A stretch of DNA of 64,000 bases from Phycicoccus sp. M110.8 (GTDB lineage: Bacteria; Actinomycetota; Actinomycetes; Actinomycetales; Dermatophilaceae), in assembly GCF_032464895.1 (NCBI RefSeq), contig NZ_JAWDIC010000001.1, positions 682,001 through 746,000 on the forward strand. Reading direction: 5' to 3'. The first letter of the stretch is position 1. Every line of letters begins with the position of its first letter. Under the pieces are notes generated by a model. It worked only from the letters and a program-made list of their open reading frames with translations, had not been told where the DNA came from and made no database searches. A program made the translations under genes and the position numbers. This document shows, piece after piece, positions 8,218 to 16,124 of the stretch.

Positions 8218-9009
8218 GTGGACACCGACGAGGTGCTGGACCTGCTCAAGACCGTGGCCGCCGAGGTCATCACCCCCCGCTTCCGGTCGCTGGCCGACGG
8301 CGAGGTGATGGAGAAGAACCCGGGCGACCTCGTCACCGTCGCCGACCAGGAGTCCGAGGCGATCCTCACCCGCGAGCTCTCCGCGGCATACCCGGACGCC
8401 TTCGTCCTCGGCGAGGAGCGGACGGCCACCGACCCCACCGCGATCAGCCAGTTCGTGGCCGCCGACCACGCCTTCACGGTCGACCCGGTCGACGGCACCA
8501 AGAACTTCGTCCACGGGTCCCCGGACCACGCCGTCATGGTCAGCGAGGTCAAGGGCGGGGAGACCGTCCGCGGCTGGATCTGGCAGCCCGAGCACGAGGT
8601 GGGCTGGGTCGCCGAGAAGGGCGCCGGTGTCTACCGCAACGGCCAGCGGGTCACCCGCGAGCCCGTCGCCGACGACGTCGCCCCCCACGGGGTCACCTCG
8701 ATCTGGCCCCTGCGCGGGCACAGCCTGGGCGACCTGCCCGCCCTCACCGGGTCGTGGGTCTGCTGCGGCGTGGATTACCCCCGCCTGATCGAGGGCGCCA
8801 CCGACTACATCCTCTACGCGCGCAACAGCCCGTGGGACCACTCCCCCGGCTCGCTCATGGTGCGCGAGGCCGGCGGCACCGTGGGTCATCCCGACGGCAC
8901 GCCCTACTCCCCCTCGGCGATGACCCCCGGCATCATCGTGGCCGCGGACCGGGGCACGTATGCCGCGGTGCGCCGGCTCGCCGCCGACGCCTTCGCGCGC
9001 CGCAGCTGA
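8218..9009 (+). CDS. Inositol monophosphatase family protein (histidinol-phosphatase-like)
   Basis: Encodes 263 aa, the usual length. The metal-binding and catalytic signatures are present: GEER near residue 65, DPVDGTKNFVHG near 85-96 and WDHSPGSLMVREAGG near 205-220. The family hydrolyses inositol-1-phosphate, histidinol phosphate or similar sugar phosphates with Mg2+. SPG replaces the more usual AAG, and the substrate cannot be decided from sequence; HisN-type or inositol phosphatase are both possible. GTG 8218 is chosen because the family usually begins a few residues before the first helix. It is divergent from the GT2 operon and faces the next gene tail to tail. Confidence 0.87.
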   Translation: MDTDEVLDLLKTVAAEVITPRFRSLADGEVMEKNPGDLVTVADQESEAILTRELSAAYPDAFVLGEERTATDPTAISQFVAADHAFTVDPVDGTKNFVHGSPDHAVMVSEVKGGETVRGWIWQPEHEVGWVAEKGAGVYRNGQRVTREPVADDVAPHGVTSIWPLRGHSLGDLPALTGSWVCCGVDYPRLIEGATDYILYARNSPWDHSPGSLMVREAGGTVGHPDGTPYSPSAMTPGIIVAADRGTYAAVRRLAADAFARRS

Positions 9010-9023
9010 CGGAAAGCCGCCAC

Positions 9024-11141
9024 TCAGCCGTCGAGCCGGCCCAGCCAGACCAGCAGCGGCAGGTCGACGAGGTCGTCGGGGCGGCGCTCGAGCAGGCGCG
9101 CGTCCTCGCGGACGGTGGTGTCGACGGCCTTGGTGCCGGTCCGCAGCCCCAGGTCGGTGAGGGTCTTCGGCCCGTCGGCGGCCACGAGGACCAGGCGTCC
9201 ACCGCGGGCCTGCACCGCCGACTCGACCTGCGCCAGGGTCGAGCGCAGCCGCGGCGGGTCCTGGCGCAGGGTGGTCGTCGTCGACAGCGCGGGCACCCCG
9301 CAGTAGCCGCGCAGCACCTGCGGCCACTCGTTGGCCGCACGAGAGTCGACCATGATGGCCACGTCGCCGGGCTGCATCGCCGAGCAGACCCGGTCGACCG
9401 CGGCCAGCTCGCCCTGCTCGACCCGCTCGTCGCGGTGCGGCCACGTGGCCATGCCCGCCGGGACGACGAGCGCGACCGCCACGAGCAGGCTCGTGGCGAC
9501 GTTCACGGCATACGGCAGGCGCCGGGTGGACCACCGCGACACCACGGCCGCGCAGGCGACGGTCAGCAGCACGACCGTCGGCAGGGCAATTACCAGCCGC
9601 CGGTCGGCCCACGGGTGGTCGGGGGTGATCCCCGGGCGGTAGAGGGTGAGCAGCGTCGACCCGATACCGACCACGGCCGGTCCGGTCCACGCCGGCAGCT
9701 CGCGCCCGTCCACCCAGGACGACGCGGCCCGGTGTGCGAGGACGGCCGTGGCGACCAGCGCCAGCACCAGCGCCACGGGGCCGAGCCACCACGACATCCA
9801 GACGAGCGACTGCTCGGCGTAGGTGCGGCCCCCGTCGACGGGCAGCCCTTGGCGGGCCTGCAGCCCGGCGACCACGCGTGACCCCGGGTCGGTCGCGGAC
9901 TGCCGCACCGTCTGCCACAGCGGCCGGGAGGCGAGGAAGGCCCCCACCAGGACGACGGCGCCGGCGAGCGCCCGGGGCAGCCATGCGGTCGCCAGCGTCC
10001 CGAGGGACCAGCCCCGTCGCGAGCCCACGACGAGCGCGAGGCCCGCGAGCCCCACGACCAGGCCCAGTGCGACCAGCGGGAGGAGCGACCCGGCGATGCT
10101 GCCCAGGTACTCGTAGGACGTCAGCCAGGTGAGGCCGAACGCGACGGCCGAGGCGGCGAGCGCGCTTGCGAGCAGCGCCCTCGCCCAGACCTGTCGCTGC
10201 GCGCCCGCGAGCGCGGCGACGACGACGAGCAGGACCACCTCGCGCAGGGCGTCGACCCGCACCACGATGCTGCCGCCGAGCAGCACTCCCGCGACGACGG
10301 CCGCCCGTCGCGACGCGGCGGCGTCGCCGGCCGTCCCCGACCGCGCCGCCATGGTGAGGGCCACGAGCGCGACGCCGAGGGCCGGCAGCGCGACCGGCTC
10401 GGAGTAGGTCGAGCGCCCGACGTGCAGCAGCGGGAAGAGCAGGGTGGTGGCGAGCGCGGCGAGCGGTCCCCACCGCGGGCCGACGAGCAGCGAGCCCAGG
10501 AGCCCGACCGCGAGGACGGTCACGCCGAACAGCGCCGCGGCGAGCCAGAACGCGGCGTCCGCCCCGCCGAGCCACCAGGCGACCGAGTACCAGGCGCTTG
10601 GGCCGATCGGAAACTGCGGCTGGATCGCCGGGGAGGCGGGCGACCCCACCGAGTAGAACGCGGGGCTGGCGAGCGTCACGCCGGGCAGCCGCAGGACGGC
10701 GGCGCCACCGACGGACCGGGCTGGCACGTCGATGGGGCGGGCGTGCCCGGCCGCGAGCTGGATCGCGGACTGCAGGTAGGAGCCGGAGTCCCGGCGGGGC
10801 AGCACCTGCTCCGAGTGGGTCGACCCCGCCCACACTGTCGCCCCGACGCACAGGAGCAGCAGCAGCGCCGTGGACCAGACGGGCAGGGGTCGGGCCGGCA
10901 CCATCGCGGCCACGCGGACGGCGACGGCCAGCAGGACGAGCAGGACCGGGCCGGCCACCCACGGCTGCCACCACCCCAGCAGGGCGAGGACGCCGGCGGC
11001 GACCGCGCCGAGGACGAGCCACGAGGCGACGCCGACCACGCTGCGCGAGACGAGCAGGCCGCCCCACGCCTCACCCCGCAGCAGGGGCAGGTCGCCGGGG
11101 TCGGGGGTGTACGGATAGCTGCGGGGCGCGCGGCTGCTCAC
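9024..11141 (-). CDS. Large polytopic membrane protein, GT39/RgtA-like
   Basis: Encodes 705 aa from GTG 11141. About a dozen hydrophobic segments span residues 35-540, and a soluble extracytoplasmic domain follows (about 550-705). The architecture (QAAIQLAAGHARPI-like first loop, aromatic periplasmic loops, C-terminal soluble domain) is that of polyprenyl-phosphate-sugar-dependent glycosyltransferases of the GT-C fold, but I see no diagnostic motif and call it only GT-C-like. The start is set by a TAGCGT box exactly 8 nt upstream. A TTG at 11150 would fall inside that box. The neighbouring tagD and GT2 genes suggest envelope glycan work. Confidence 0.65.
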   Translation of the reverse strand: MSSRAPRSYPYTPDPGDLPLLRGEAWGGLLVSRSVVGVASWLVLGAVAAGVLALLGWWQPWVAGPVLLVLLAVAVRVAAMVPARPLPVWSTALLLLLCVGATVWAGSTHSEQVLPRRDSGSYLQSAIQLAAGHARPIDVPARSVGGAAVLRLPGVTLASPAFYSVGSPASPAIQPQFPIGPSAWYSVAWWLGGADAAFWLAAALFGVTVLAVGLLGSLLVGPRWGPLAALATTLLFPLLHVGRSTYSEPVALPALGVALVALTMAARSGTAGDAAASRRAAVVAGVLLGGSIVVRVDALREVVLLVVVAALAGAQRQVWARALLASALAASAVAFGLTWLTSYEYLGSIAGSLLPLVALGLVVGLAGLALVVGSRRGWSLGTLATAWLPRALAGAVVLVGAFLASRPLWQTVRQSATDPGSRVVAGLQARQGLPVDGGRTYAEQSLVWMSWWLGPVALVLALVATAVLAHRAASSWVDGRELPAWTGPAVVGIGSTLLTLYRPGITPDHPWADRRLVIALPTVVLLTVACAAVVSRWSTRRLPYAVNVATSLLVAVALVVPAGMATWPHRDERVEQGELAAVDRVCSAMQPGDVAIMVDSRAANEWPQVLRGYCGVPALSTTTTLRQDPPRLRSTLAQVESAVQARGGRLVLVAADGPKTLTDLGLRTGTKAVDTTVREDARLLERRPDDLVDLPLLVWLGRLDG

Positions 11142-11149
11142 AACCCGCA

Positions 11150-11155
11150 ACGCTA
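11150..11155 (-). promoter_or_regulatory. -10 box for the GT-C-like gene
   Basis: TAGCGT on the minus strand, 8 nt before GTG 11141. It favours that start over the TTG that overlaps the box. Confidence 0.55.
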
Positions 11156-11232
11156 GCGCTCCGGCGGTGCCAGGAGTCCACGGCGTGCACTGGACCCGCG
11201 CGGAGCGTGCGGGTGCCCCCGGCGCGGCGCGG

Positions 11233-11238
11233 TAGCCT
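11233..11238 (+). promoter_or_regulatory. -10 box for tagD
   Basis: TAGCCT, 6 nt before ATG 11245. It implies a leaderless tagD-TIGR03089 transcript; no Shine-Dalgarno sequence is visible. Confidence 0.6.
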
Positions 11239-11244
11239 CACGCC

Positions 11245-11691
11245 ATGTCCCAGGAACCGCGGCCCGCTGACGACCCCGCCACCAGCACGAACGGCCGGCG
11301 CACCGTCATCACCTTCGGCACCTTCGACGTCCTCCACGTGGGTCACATCCGTATCCTCGAGCGAGCTGCGGCGCTCGGCGACCGCCTCGTGGTCGGGGTG
11401 TCCGCGGACGAGCTCAACATGCGCAAGAAGGGCCGTGCCCCCGTGTTCTCGCAGGCCGAGCGGGTCGAGATCGTGCAGAACCTGCGCATGGTCGACGAGG
11501 TCTTCGTCGAGGAGAGCCTCGAGCTCAAGCGCGACTACATCACCCGACACAGGGCCGACGTCCTTGCCATGGGCGATGACTGGAAGGGCCGGTTCGACTT
11601 CGTCTCCGACCTCTGCGAGGTCGTGTACTTTCCCCGGACCCCCTCGATCTCGACGACCGAGGTCATCGAACACATCGCCAACAACGCCTGA
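11245..11691 (+). CDS. tagD: Glycerol-3-phosphate cytidylyltransferase (TagD)
   Basis: Encodes 148 aa. It converts CTP and sn-glycerol-3-phosphate to CDP-glycerol, the donor for poly(glycerol-phosphate) wall polymers. The nucleotidyltransferase signature TFGTFDVLHVGHIRILERA (HxGH) begins near residue 20, and LAMGDDWKGRFDF plus PRTPSISTTEVI near the C-terminus match the Bacillus TagD pattern closely. A hydrophilic leader of about 18 residues precedes the fold. The ATG has a TANNNT box 6 nt upstream. Three CDP-glycerol-polymerase-family genes and a TagGH-type exporter lie 8-18 kb away, which supports the substrate. It overlaps the next gene as TGATG. Confidence 0.92.
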   Translation: MSQEPRPADDPATSTNGRRTVITFGTFDVLHVGHIRILERAAALGDRLVVGVSADELNMRKKGRAPVFSQAERVEIVQNLRMVDEVFVEESLELKRDYITRHRADVLAMGDDWKGRFDFVSDLCEVVYFPRTPSISTTEVIEHIANNA

Positions 11692-12428
11692 TGCCCCCCA
11701 CGCCCGCGGACGTGCTCGCCCGCATGGTGGCTGGTGACCCGGGGCGCCCCAGGGTGACGTTCTACGAGGACACGCCGGGTGGGACGCAGGGCGAGCGCAT
11801 CGAGCTGAGCGCCAAGGTGCTGGCCAACTGGGTGAGCAAGGCAGCCAACGCGCTCCAGGACGAGTGGGACCTCGGACCGGGCAGTGTCGTGCGGCTCGAC
11901 CTGCCGGCGCACTGGCGTGCCCTCTACTGGGCGCTCGCCGTCTGGTCCGTCGGCGCGACCGTCCTTCTCGACGAGGGCCCATGTGACCTGCTCGTCACCG
12001 CTGCGCCGGCCGCCACCCCCGCCGAAGCGGCACCGGCGCCGCGTGATGCGGTGCCGGTCGTCGTGGTCACCTTGCCCGCGCTCGCCCGGACGGCTGCCGC
12101 ACCCCTTCCCCCGGGGACGATGGACGAGGCACGTGAGCTGGCCACGTATGCCGACCAGTTCGCCGCCCTGTCTGACCCCGGGCCCACCGACCCGGCCGTC
12201 GTGGGGCACGGCTGGAGCGCGGCATACGACGAGGTGGTGCCGCACCGGGACTGGGACCGAGGCACGCGCGTGCACATCAGGGGTGACGACCTGCCCCGAC
12301 TGCTCGAGGCCTCGCTGGCGGCGTGGGCGGTCGACGGCTCCGTCGTCGTGTCGCGCGGTCCGGAGCCGCGCGGTGGCCGCGCGGAGCGCCTGGCCTCCGA
12401 GGGCGTCACCGTGGACCTTACGGCCTGA
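11691..12428 (+). CDS. TIGR03089 family protein (AMP-binding-enzyme-like)
   Basis: Encodes 245 aa. It has LSAKVLANWVSKAANALQDEW and LPAHWRALYWALAVWSVGATV blocks, which echo the N-terminal part of acyl-adenylating enzymes, but the ATP-binding loop and the C-terminal domain are missing. That is the pattern of the actinobacterial TIGR03089 family of unknown function, which in other actinobacteria is often found close to LytR-CpsA-Psr genes. Translation is coupled to tagD through a 1-bp overlap, so a role in the same envelope pathway is plausible. It should not be read as an active ligase. Confidence 0.82.
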   Translation: MPPTPADVLARMVAGDPGRPRVTFYEDTPGGTQGERIELSAKVLANWVSKAANALQDEWDLGPGSVVRLDLPAHWRALYWALAVWSVGATVLLDEGPCDLLVTAAPAATPAEAAPAPRDAVPVVVVTLPALARTAAAPLPPGTMDEARELATYADQFAALSDPGPTDPAVVGHGWSAAYDEVVPHRDWDRGTRVHIRGDDLPRLLEASLAAWAVDGSVVVSRGPEPRGGRAERLASEGVTVDLTA

Positions 12429-12447
12429 CGGGCTCACGCGCCGGGGG

Positions 12448-14184
12448 TCAGCGCCTGCGAAGCTCGGCCTCCAGCGCCTTCCACGTGAGAGTCGCCACGG
12501 TGCCGGTTCGCGCCAGCTTGGCGCGGCCCTGCAGGGCCTTGACAGCTGCGGTGGTCCTGGGCCCGTAGGCGCCGTCGGCGGTGACTCGCAGCGCCCTCTG
12601 CAGAGCCACCACGGCCGCACCGCGCGACCCGGTGCGCAGCACCGTGTCGTAGTACGCGTGAAGGGGGTAGTCGCGCAGCTCCAGCGCCCGCCACAGCCTG
12701 CCGTCGGCCACGCCGGTGACGGGCAGGCGGTGCGACTTCTGGAAGGACGTGACGGCAGCGGTGGTTCGAGGCCCGTAGGCGCCATCGACCGACACTCCGC
12801 CGAGCGCACGCTGGAGGGCCTTGACAGCAGAACCCTTCGACCCCGAGCGCAGGACGGTGGACATCAACGCGGTGTACGGCGTGGAGGTGCGCGTCGCGTC
12901 GCGCGACACCGTGCTGCCTCCGGATGCGCCGCCTGATCCCGAGGTGGTGCCGTGGCCCGCCCCCGGGGACGAGGCCACTGCCGCCCCCATGAGGGCCGAC
13001 CAGGTCGCCGGCCCGCAGACGCCGTTGGCCGGCAGGTTGCGTCGGGTCTGGAACGCCTTGACGGCGGCCTCGGTGATGGGCCCGTAGCCTCCGTCGACGG
13101 TGACCGACAGCGCCTTCTGCAGGGCTCGGACGGCTGCGCCGGTCGAGCCGCGCTTGAGCGTCGTCTTCGCATAGGGCGCAAGTGGGCTCGACGCAGCGCC
13201 CGCAGGCGTGCCCGGCACCGCGGGAGTGGGCGGCACCGCGGGAGTGGGCGGCACCGCGGGAGTGGGCTTGGCGGGGGTCGTCGGCGCTGTCGTCGAGGAG
13301 ACCGGCCGCGAGGGGACCAGCTTGAGCGCGATCAGGCGGGCCCACGTGGCGGAGTCGAGCTTGCCGGTCACCGGCAGCTTCTGCGCCTTCTGCCAGGCGA
13401 CGAGTGCCGCCAGGGTCTTGGGCCCGAAGACACCGTCCGCGGGGACCTTCAACACCTTCTGCACGAGGACGACGTCCGCTCCCGTGGCCCACTCGGTGAG
13501 CACGGTGTAGACGGCTGAGGGGGCTGTGGGGGGCGTTGTCGGCAACGGTGTGCCGGGTCGTCCGGCGACGGTCTCCAGCGCCTTGCCGGTCCACCAGGAC
13601 GTGCGGCCGTAGGCGCCGTCCCACGAGAACGAGAAGTGGATGTGGTCGGTGTGCGGGGCCGAGCCGGTGTAGGGCGCCCAGCCACGGCCCGGGTCGTACG
13701 CCCGCCACATCTTGCGGTTCCAGATGATGTACATGATCCCGAAGCGGCGGGCCATGGCGCCGGGACGGCCCTGGGCGTCGGGCGCGGACAGCCACTGGGT
13801 CACCGAGTCGGCGACCGCCTTCTGCGTGGGGTCGTTGACGCTCAGCATCCAGTCGAGCGCACGGCCCTCGGAGTGCTCGGTGACGCCGCTGTTGCAGTTG
13901 CGGCCGATGCCGTACGACGTGGTCGTCACCGAGGCGTAGTGGCTCTTGAGCAGGTCGCCGAACTTCACGACGTACGGCTTCGCGGTCGGGTCGCAGGTGC
14001 TCTGGCCGACGTAGGGCTCGGCGATGTCGAGGGCCGCCGGGAGCGCCTTGCTCGGGGGCGGCGGGATCTTCACCGTCGCCGCGGCCGGCAGCACCGAGGC
14101 GCTCACCGAGGCGGCGGCGAGCGGGAGGGTGACGGCGGGGATGGTGACGGCACCGATGGCGCGGACCGCGTAGGACGCTCGCAC
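12448..14184 (-). CDS. Secreted M15-like protein with four peptidoglycan-binding repeats
   Basis: Encodes 578 aa. A signal peptide covers about residues 1-36. Residues 55-200 look like an M15-type D,D-peptidase fold: EHSEGRALDWM (H104, D111) and HTDHIHFSF (H181, H183) provide plausible zinc ligands. Four peptidoglycan_binding_1 repeats follow at about 235-284, 345-398, 447-500 and 519-572, each with the ALQ/VQ..L and DG.YGP.T..AV..FQ pattern. Repeats 1 and 2 are separated by a Pro/Thr linker encoded by an 18-bp tandem repeat, and repeats 2 and 3 by a Gly/Ser linker. The GTG start has GGAG 10 nt upstream. It probably trims or senses cross-links in the wall. Confidence 0.85.
   Translation of the reverse strand: MRASYAVRAIGAVTIPAVTLPLAAASVSASVLPAAATVKIPPPPSKALPAALDIAEPYVGQSTCDPTAKPYVVKFGDLLKSHYASVTTTSYGIGRNCNSGVTEHSEGRALDWMLSVNDPTQKAVADSVTQWLSAPDAQGRPGAMARRFGIMYIIWNRKMWRAYDPGRGWAPYTGSAPHTDHIHFSFSWDGAYGRTSWWTGKALETVAGRPGTPLPTTPPTAPSAVYTVLTEWATGADVVLVQKVLKVPADGVFGPKTLAALVAWQKAQKLPVTGKLDSATWARLIALKLVPSRPVSSTTAPTTPAKPTPAVPPTPAVPPTPAVPGTPAGAASSPLAPYAKTTLKRGSTGAAVRALQKALSVTVDGGYGPITEAAVKAFQTRRNLPANGVCGPATWSALMGAAVASSPGAGHGTTSGSGGASGGSTVSRDATRTSTPYTALMSTVLRSGSKGSAVKALQRALGGVSVDGAYGPRTTAAVTSFQKSHRLPVTGVADGRLWRALELRDYPLHAYYDTVLRTGSRGAAVVALQRALRVTADGAYGPRTTAAVKALQGRAKLARTGTVATLTWKALEAELRRR
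13214..13267 (-). repeat. Three exact 18-bp tandem repeats inside a coding linker
   Basis: Units at 13214-13231, 13232-13249 and 13250-13267, each GGCACCGCGGGAGTGGGC on the plus strand, encode a repeated TPAVPP linker in the M15-like protein. Slippage would change linker length by six residues per unit without shifting the frame. Confidence 0.9.
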
Positions 14185-14380
14185 TGGCTGACGCTCCGGG
14201 AGTGTGTGCCGCAGGGACGGTGCGGCGGGTTCGACGGGGGCACCCGGTTGTGTCGTGCAACCGGGCCAGACATTTGTCCCAGCAGTTCACAGCCGTCACA
14301 AGCCCGTGGCGGGAACTACAGACGTGGAACTCCTCCTTTCATCAGCCGTTCGGACGATGCCACCCGCGTCCGGTGCCCCG

Positions 14381-14465
14381 GCCGGTGCCATCACCGATGC
14401 GTGACAGGTGCCGTCACCGATGCGTGACGGGTGCCTCACCGGTGCGTGACGGGTGCCGTCACCGG
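14381..14465. repeat. About four imperfect 22-23 bp tandem repeats
   Basis: Units begin near 14381, 14401, 14424 and 14446. The full unit is GTGACRGGTGCC(G)TCACCGRTGC, and each contains GGTG...CACC, so each unit is itself a small inverted repeat. The second to fourth copies start at 23- and 22-bp spacing, about two helical turns. It could be an operator array or a simple tandem duplication. Confidence 0.75.
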
Positions 14466-14574
14466 CCCCCAGCCGGCCGGCACCCCACGTCGGGCGGACC
14501 GGGGTGTGGTCGGGCCACGCGGTTCCGGCGGGACGGTGGGGAGGCACCACGCAGGACGCCCATCACCGGCCCAC

Positions 14575-14580
14575 TAGAGT
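14575..14580 (+). promoter_or_regulatory. -10 box for scoA
   Basis: TAGAGT, 7 nt before ATG 14588. It predicts a leaderless scoAB mRNA. Confidence 0.6.
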
Positions 14581-14587
14581 CCACGCC

Positions 14588-15367
14588 ATGGACAAAGTCG
14601 TCTCCACTGCTGCCGAGGCCATCGACGGGATCGTCGACGGCTCCTCCCTGTCGGTGGGCGGTTTCGGGCTCTGCGGCATCCCGAGCGTGCTCATCGCGGC
14701 GATCCACGACGCGGGGGTGAGCGAGCTCGAGGCGATCAGCAACAACTGCGGCGTCGACGACTGGGGGCTCGGGATCCTGCTCAAGGACAAGCGGATCCGC
14801 CGGATGGTCTCCTCCTACGTCGGGGAGAACAAGGAGTTCGAGCGCCAGTACCTCCACGGCGAGCTCGAGGTCGAGCTCACCCCGCAGGGCACCCTGGCCG
14901 AGCGGCTGCGGGCCGGCGGCTCCGGCATACCGGCCTTCTACACGGTGACCGGCGCCGGCACCCAGGTCGCCGAGGGCGGCCTCCCGTGGAAGTACGACGC
15001 CGACGGCAACGTCGTCAAGGAGTCACCGCGCAAGGAGACCAAGGTCTTCACGGTCGACGGCGAGGACAAGGAGTTCGTCCTCGAGCACGCCATCGTCGCG
15101 GACTTCGGCCTCGTGCGCGCCTGGAAGGGCGACCGGCACGGCAACCTCGTCTTCAACAAGTCCGCCCGCAACTTCAACCCCCTGGCCGCCATGGCGGGGC
15201 GCGTCACCATCGCGGAGGTCGAGGAGCTCGTCGAGCCCGGCGAGCTCGACCCCGACACGATTCACCTGCCCGGCATCTACGTGCACCGCGTGCTGCCACT
15301 GACCGCCGAGCAGGCCGCCGACAAGCGGATCGAGCGCCGGACCGTCCGACCGAAGCAGGAGGCCTGA
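14588..15367 (+). CDS. scoA: 3-oxoacid CoA-transferase, subunit A
   Basis: Encodes 259 aa. With subunit B it moves CoA between succinyl-CoA and a 3-oxoacid such as acetoacetate. The start [16 protein letters not shown] and the later [16 protein letters not shown] and [15 protein letters not shown] are standard family I CoA-transferase alpha-subunit blocks. The length is somewhat above the usual 230-240 aa because of an insertion with a charged [11 protein letters not shown] segment near residue 145. At 14924-14930 the codons GGC ATA CCG use the very rare ATA Ile codon and so preserve the GGCATAC heptamer found throughout the window. It is followed after 1 bp by scoB. Confidence 0.9.
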   Translation: MDKVVSTAAEAIDGIVDGSSLSVGGFGLCGIPSVLIAAIHDAGVSELEAISNNCGVDDWGLGILLKDKRIRRMVSSYVGENKEFERQYLHGELEVELTPQGTLAERLRAGGSGIPAFYTVTGAGTQVAEGGLPWKYDADGNVVKESPRKETKVFTVDGEDKEFVLEHAIVADFGLVRAWKGDRHGNLVFNKSARNFNPLAAMAGRVTIAEVEELVEPGELDPDTIHLPGIYVHRVLPLTAEQAADKRIERRTVRPKQEA

Positions 15368-15368
15368 C

Positions 15369-16007
15369 ATGGCACTGACCCGTGAGCAGATGGCGGCCCG
15401 GGCCGCCCGCGAGCTGTCCGACGGCTCGTACGTCAACCTCGGCATCGGCCTGCCGACCCTCGTGCCGAACTACGTCCCCGACGACGTGGAGATCGTGCTG
15501 CAGTCCGAGAACGGCATCCTGGGCGTCGGCGCCTACCCCGTCGACGGGGAGGAGGACCCCGACCTCATCAACGCCGGCAAAGAGACCGTCACCCTGCGGC
15601 GCGGCTCCTCCTTCTTCGACTCGGCCACGTCCTTCGGGATGATCCGTGGCGGCAAGGTCGACGCGGCCATCCTCGGCGCGATGCAGGTCTCCGCGAAGGG
15701 TGACATCGCCAACTGGATGATCCCCGGCAAGATGGTCAAAGGCATGGGTGGCGCGATGGACCTCGTGCACGGCGCCAAGAAGGTCATCGTCCTCATGGAG
15801 CACAACGCCAAGGACGGCTCGTACAAGATCGTCGACGAGTGCTCGCTGCCCTACACCGGTCGCGGCGTCGTCCAGCGGATCATCACCGACCTGTGCGTCT
15901 TCGACGTCACCGACGACGGTCTCGTGCTGCGCGAGCTCGCCGAGGGCGTCACCGAGGACGAGGTGCGAGACCGGACCGAGCCCGACTTCACCGTCGACGT
16001 CGGCTGA
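15369..16007 (+). CDS. scoB: 3-oxoacid CoA-transferase, subunit B
   Basis: Encodes 212 aa, the normal size. It carries the catalytic glutamate in [10 protein letters not shown] (about residue 45) that forms the covalent enzyme-CoA thioester. [35 protein letters not shown] and [18 protein letters not shown] are classical family motifs. The 1-bp gap from scoA and the shared leaderless promoter mark a two-gene operon for ketone-body or branched-acid use. No thiolase or hydroxybutyrate dehydrogenase gene is adjacent, so the physiological substrate stays open. Confidence 0.92.
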   Translation: MALTREQMAARAARELSDGSYVNLGIGLPTLVPNYVPDDVEIVLQSENGILGVGAYPVDGEEDPDLINAGKETVTLRRGSSFFDSATSFGMIRGGKVDAAILGAMQVSAKGDIANWMIPGKMVKGMGGAMDLVHGAKKVIVLMEHNAKDGSYKIVDECSLPYTGRGVVQRIITDLCVFDVTDDGLVLRELAEGVTEDEVRDRTEPDFTVDVG

Positions 16008-16124
16008 GCCGGAGCTGCCCGGTCACCATCCGGTAACGATGGGATGGCGCGGCGGTCCGTCGACCGGCTCGCCCGGCAGCATCGAACTCGGCCAAAAGGT
16101 GTCAAACAGAGGGATCGGACCGAC

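Larger units (their letters stand above)
14185..14587. other. 403-bp intergenic region between divergent wall and CoA-transferase genes
   Basis: Holds upstream sequence of the M15-like gene on the left and the scoA promoter (14575-14580) on the right. In the middle is the tandem repeat at 14381-14465. On the minus strand around 14328-14341 there is a very strong Shine-Dalgarno-like stretch (AAAGGAGGAG) with no usable start codon after it. I see no convincing small gene. Confidence 0.6.

Noticed and set aside
8143-11067. Long minus-strand open frame reading into the GT2 gene
   Set aside because: It is an out-of-frame shadow of the GT-C-like gene and antisense to the inositol-phosphatase gene; low-complexity Arg/Ala/Gly composition.
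11691-12428. Acyl-CoA synthetase/ligase
   Set aside because: Only a partial, motif-poor resemblance to the AMP-binding fold; it matches the TIGR03089 pattern instead.
13214-13267. 18-bp tandem repeats as a CRISPR-like or regulatory array
   Set aside because: They are in frame, contiguous without spacers and encode a Pro-rich linker.
14328-14341. Very strong Shine-Dalgarno-like sequence on the minus strand, resembling the anti-16S tail on the plus strand
   Set aside because: No ATG, GTG or TTG follows at a workable distance with an open frame, so I do not call a small gene; probably chance.
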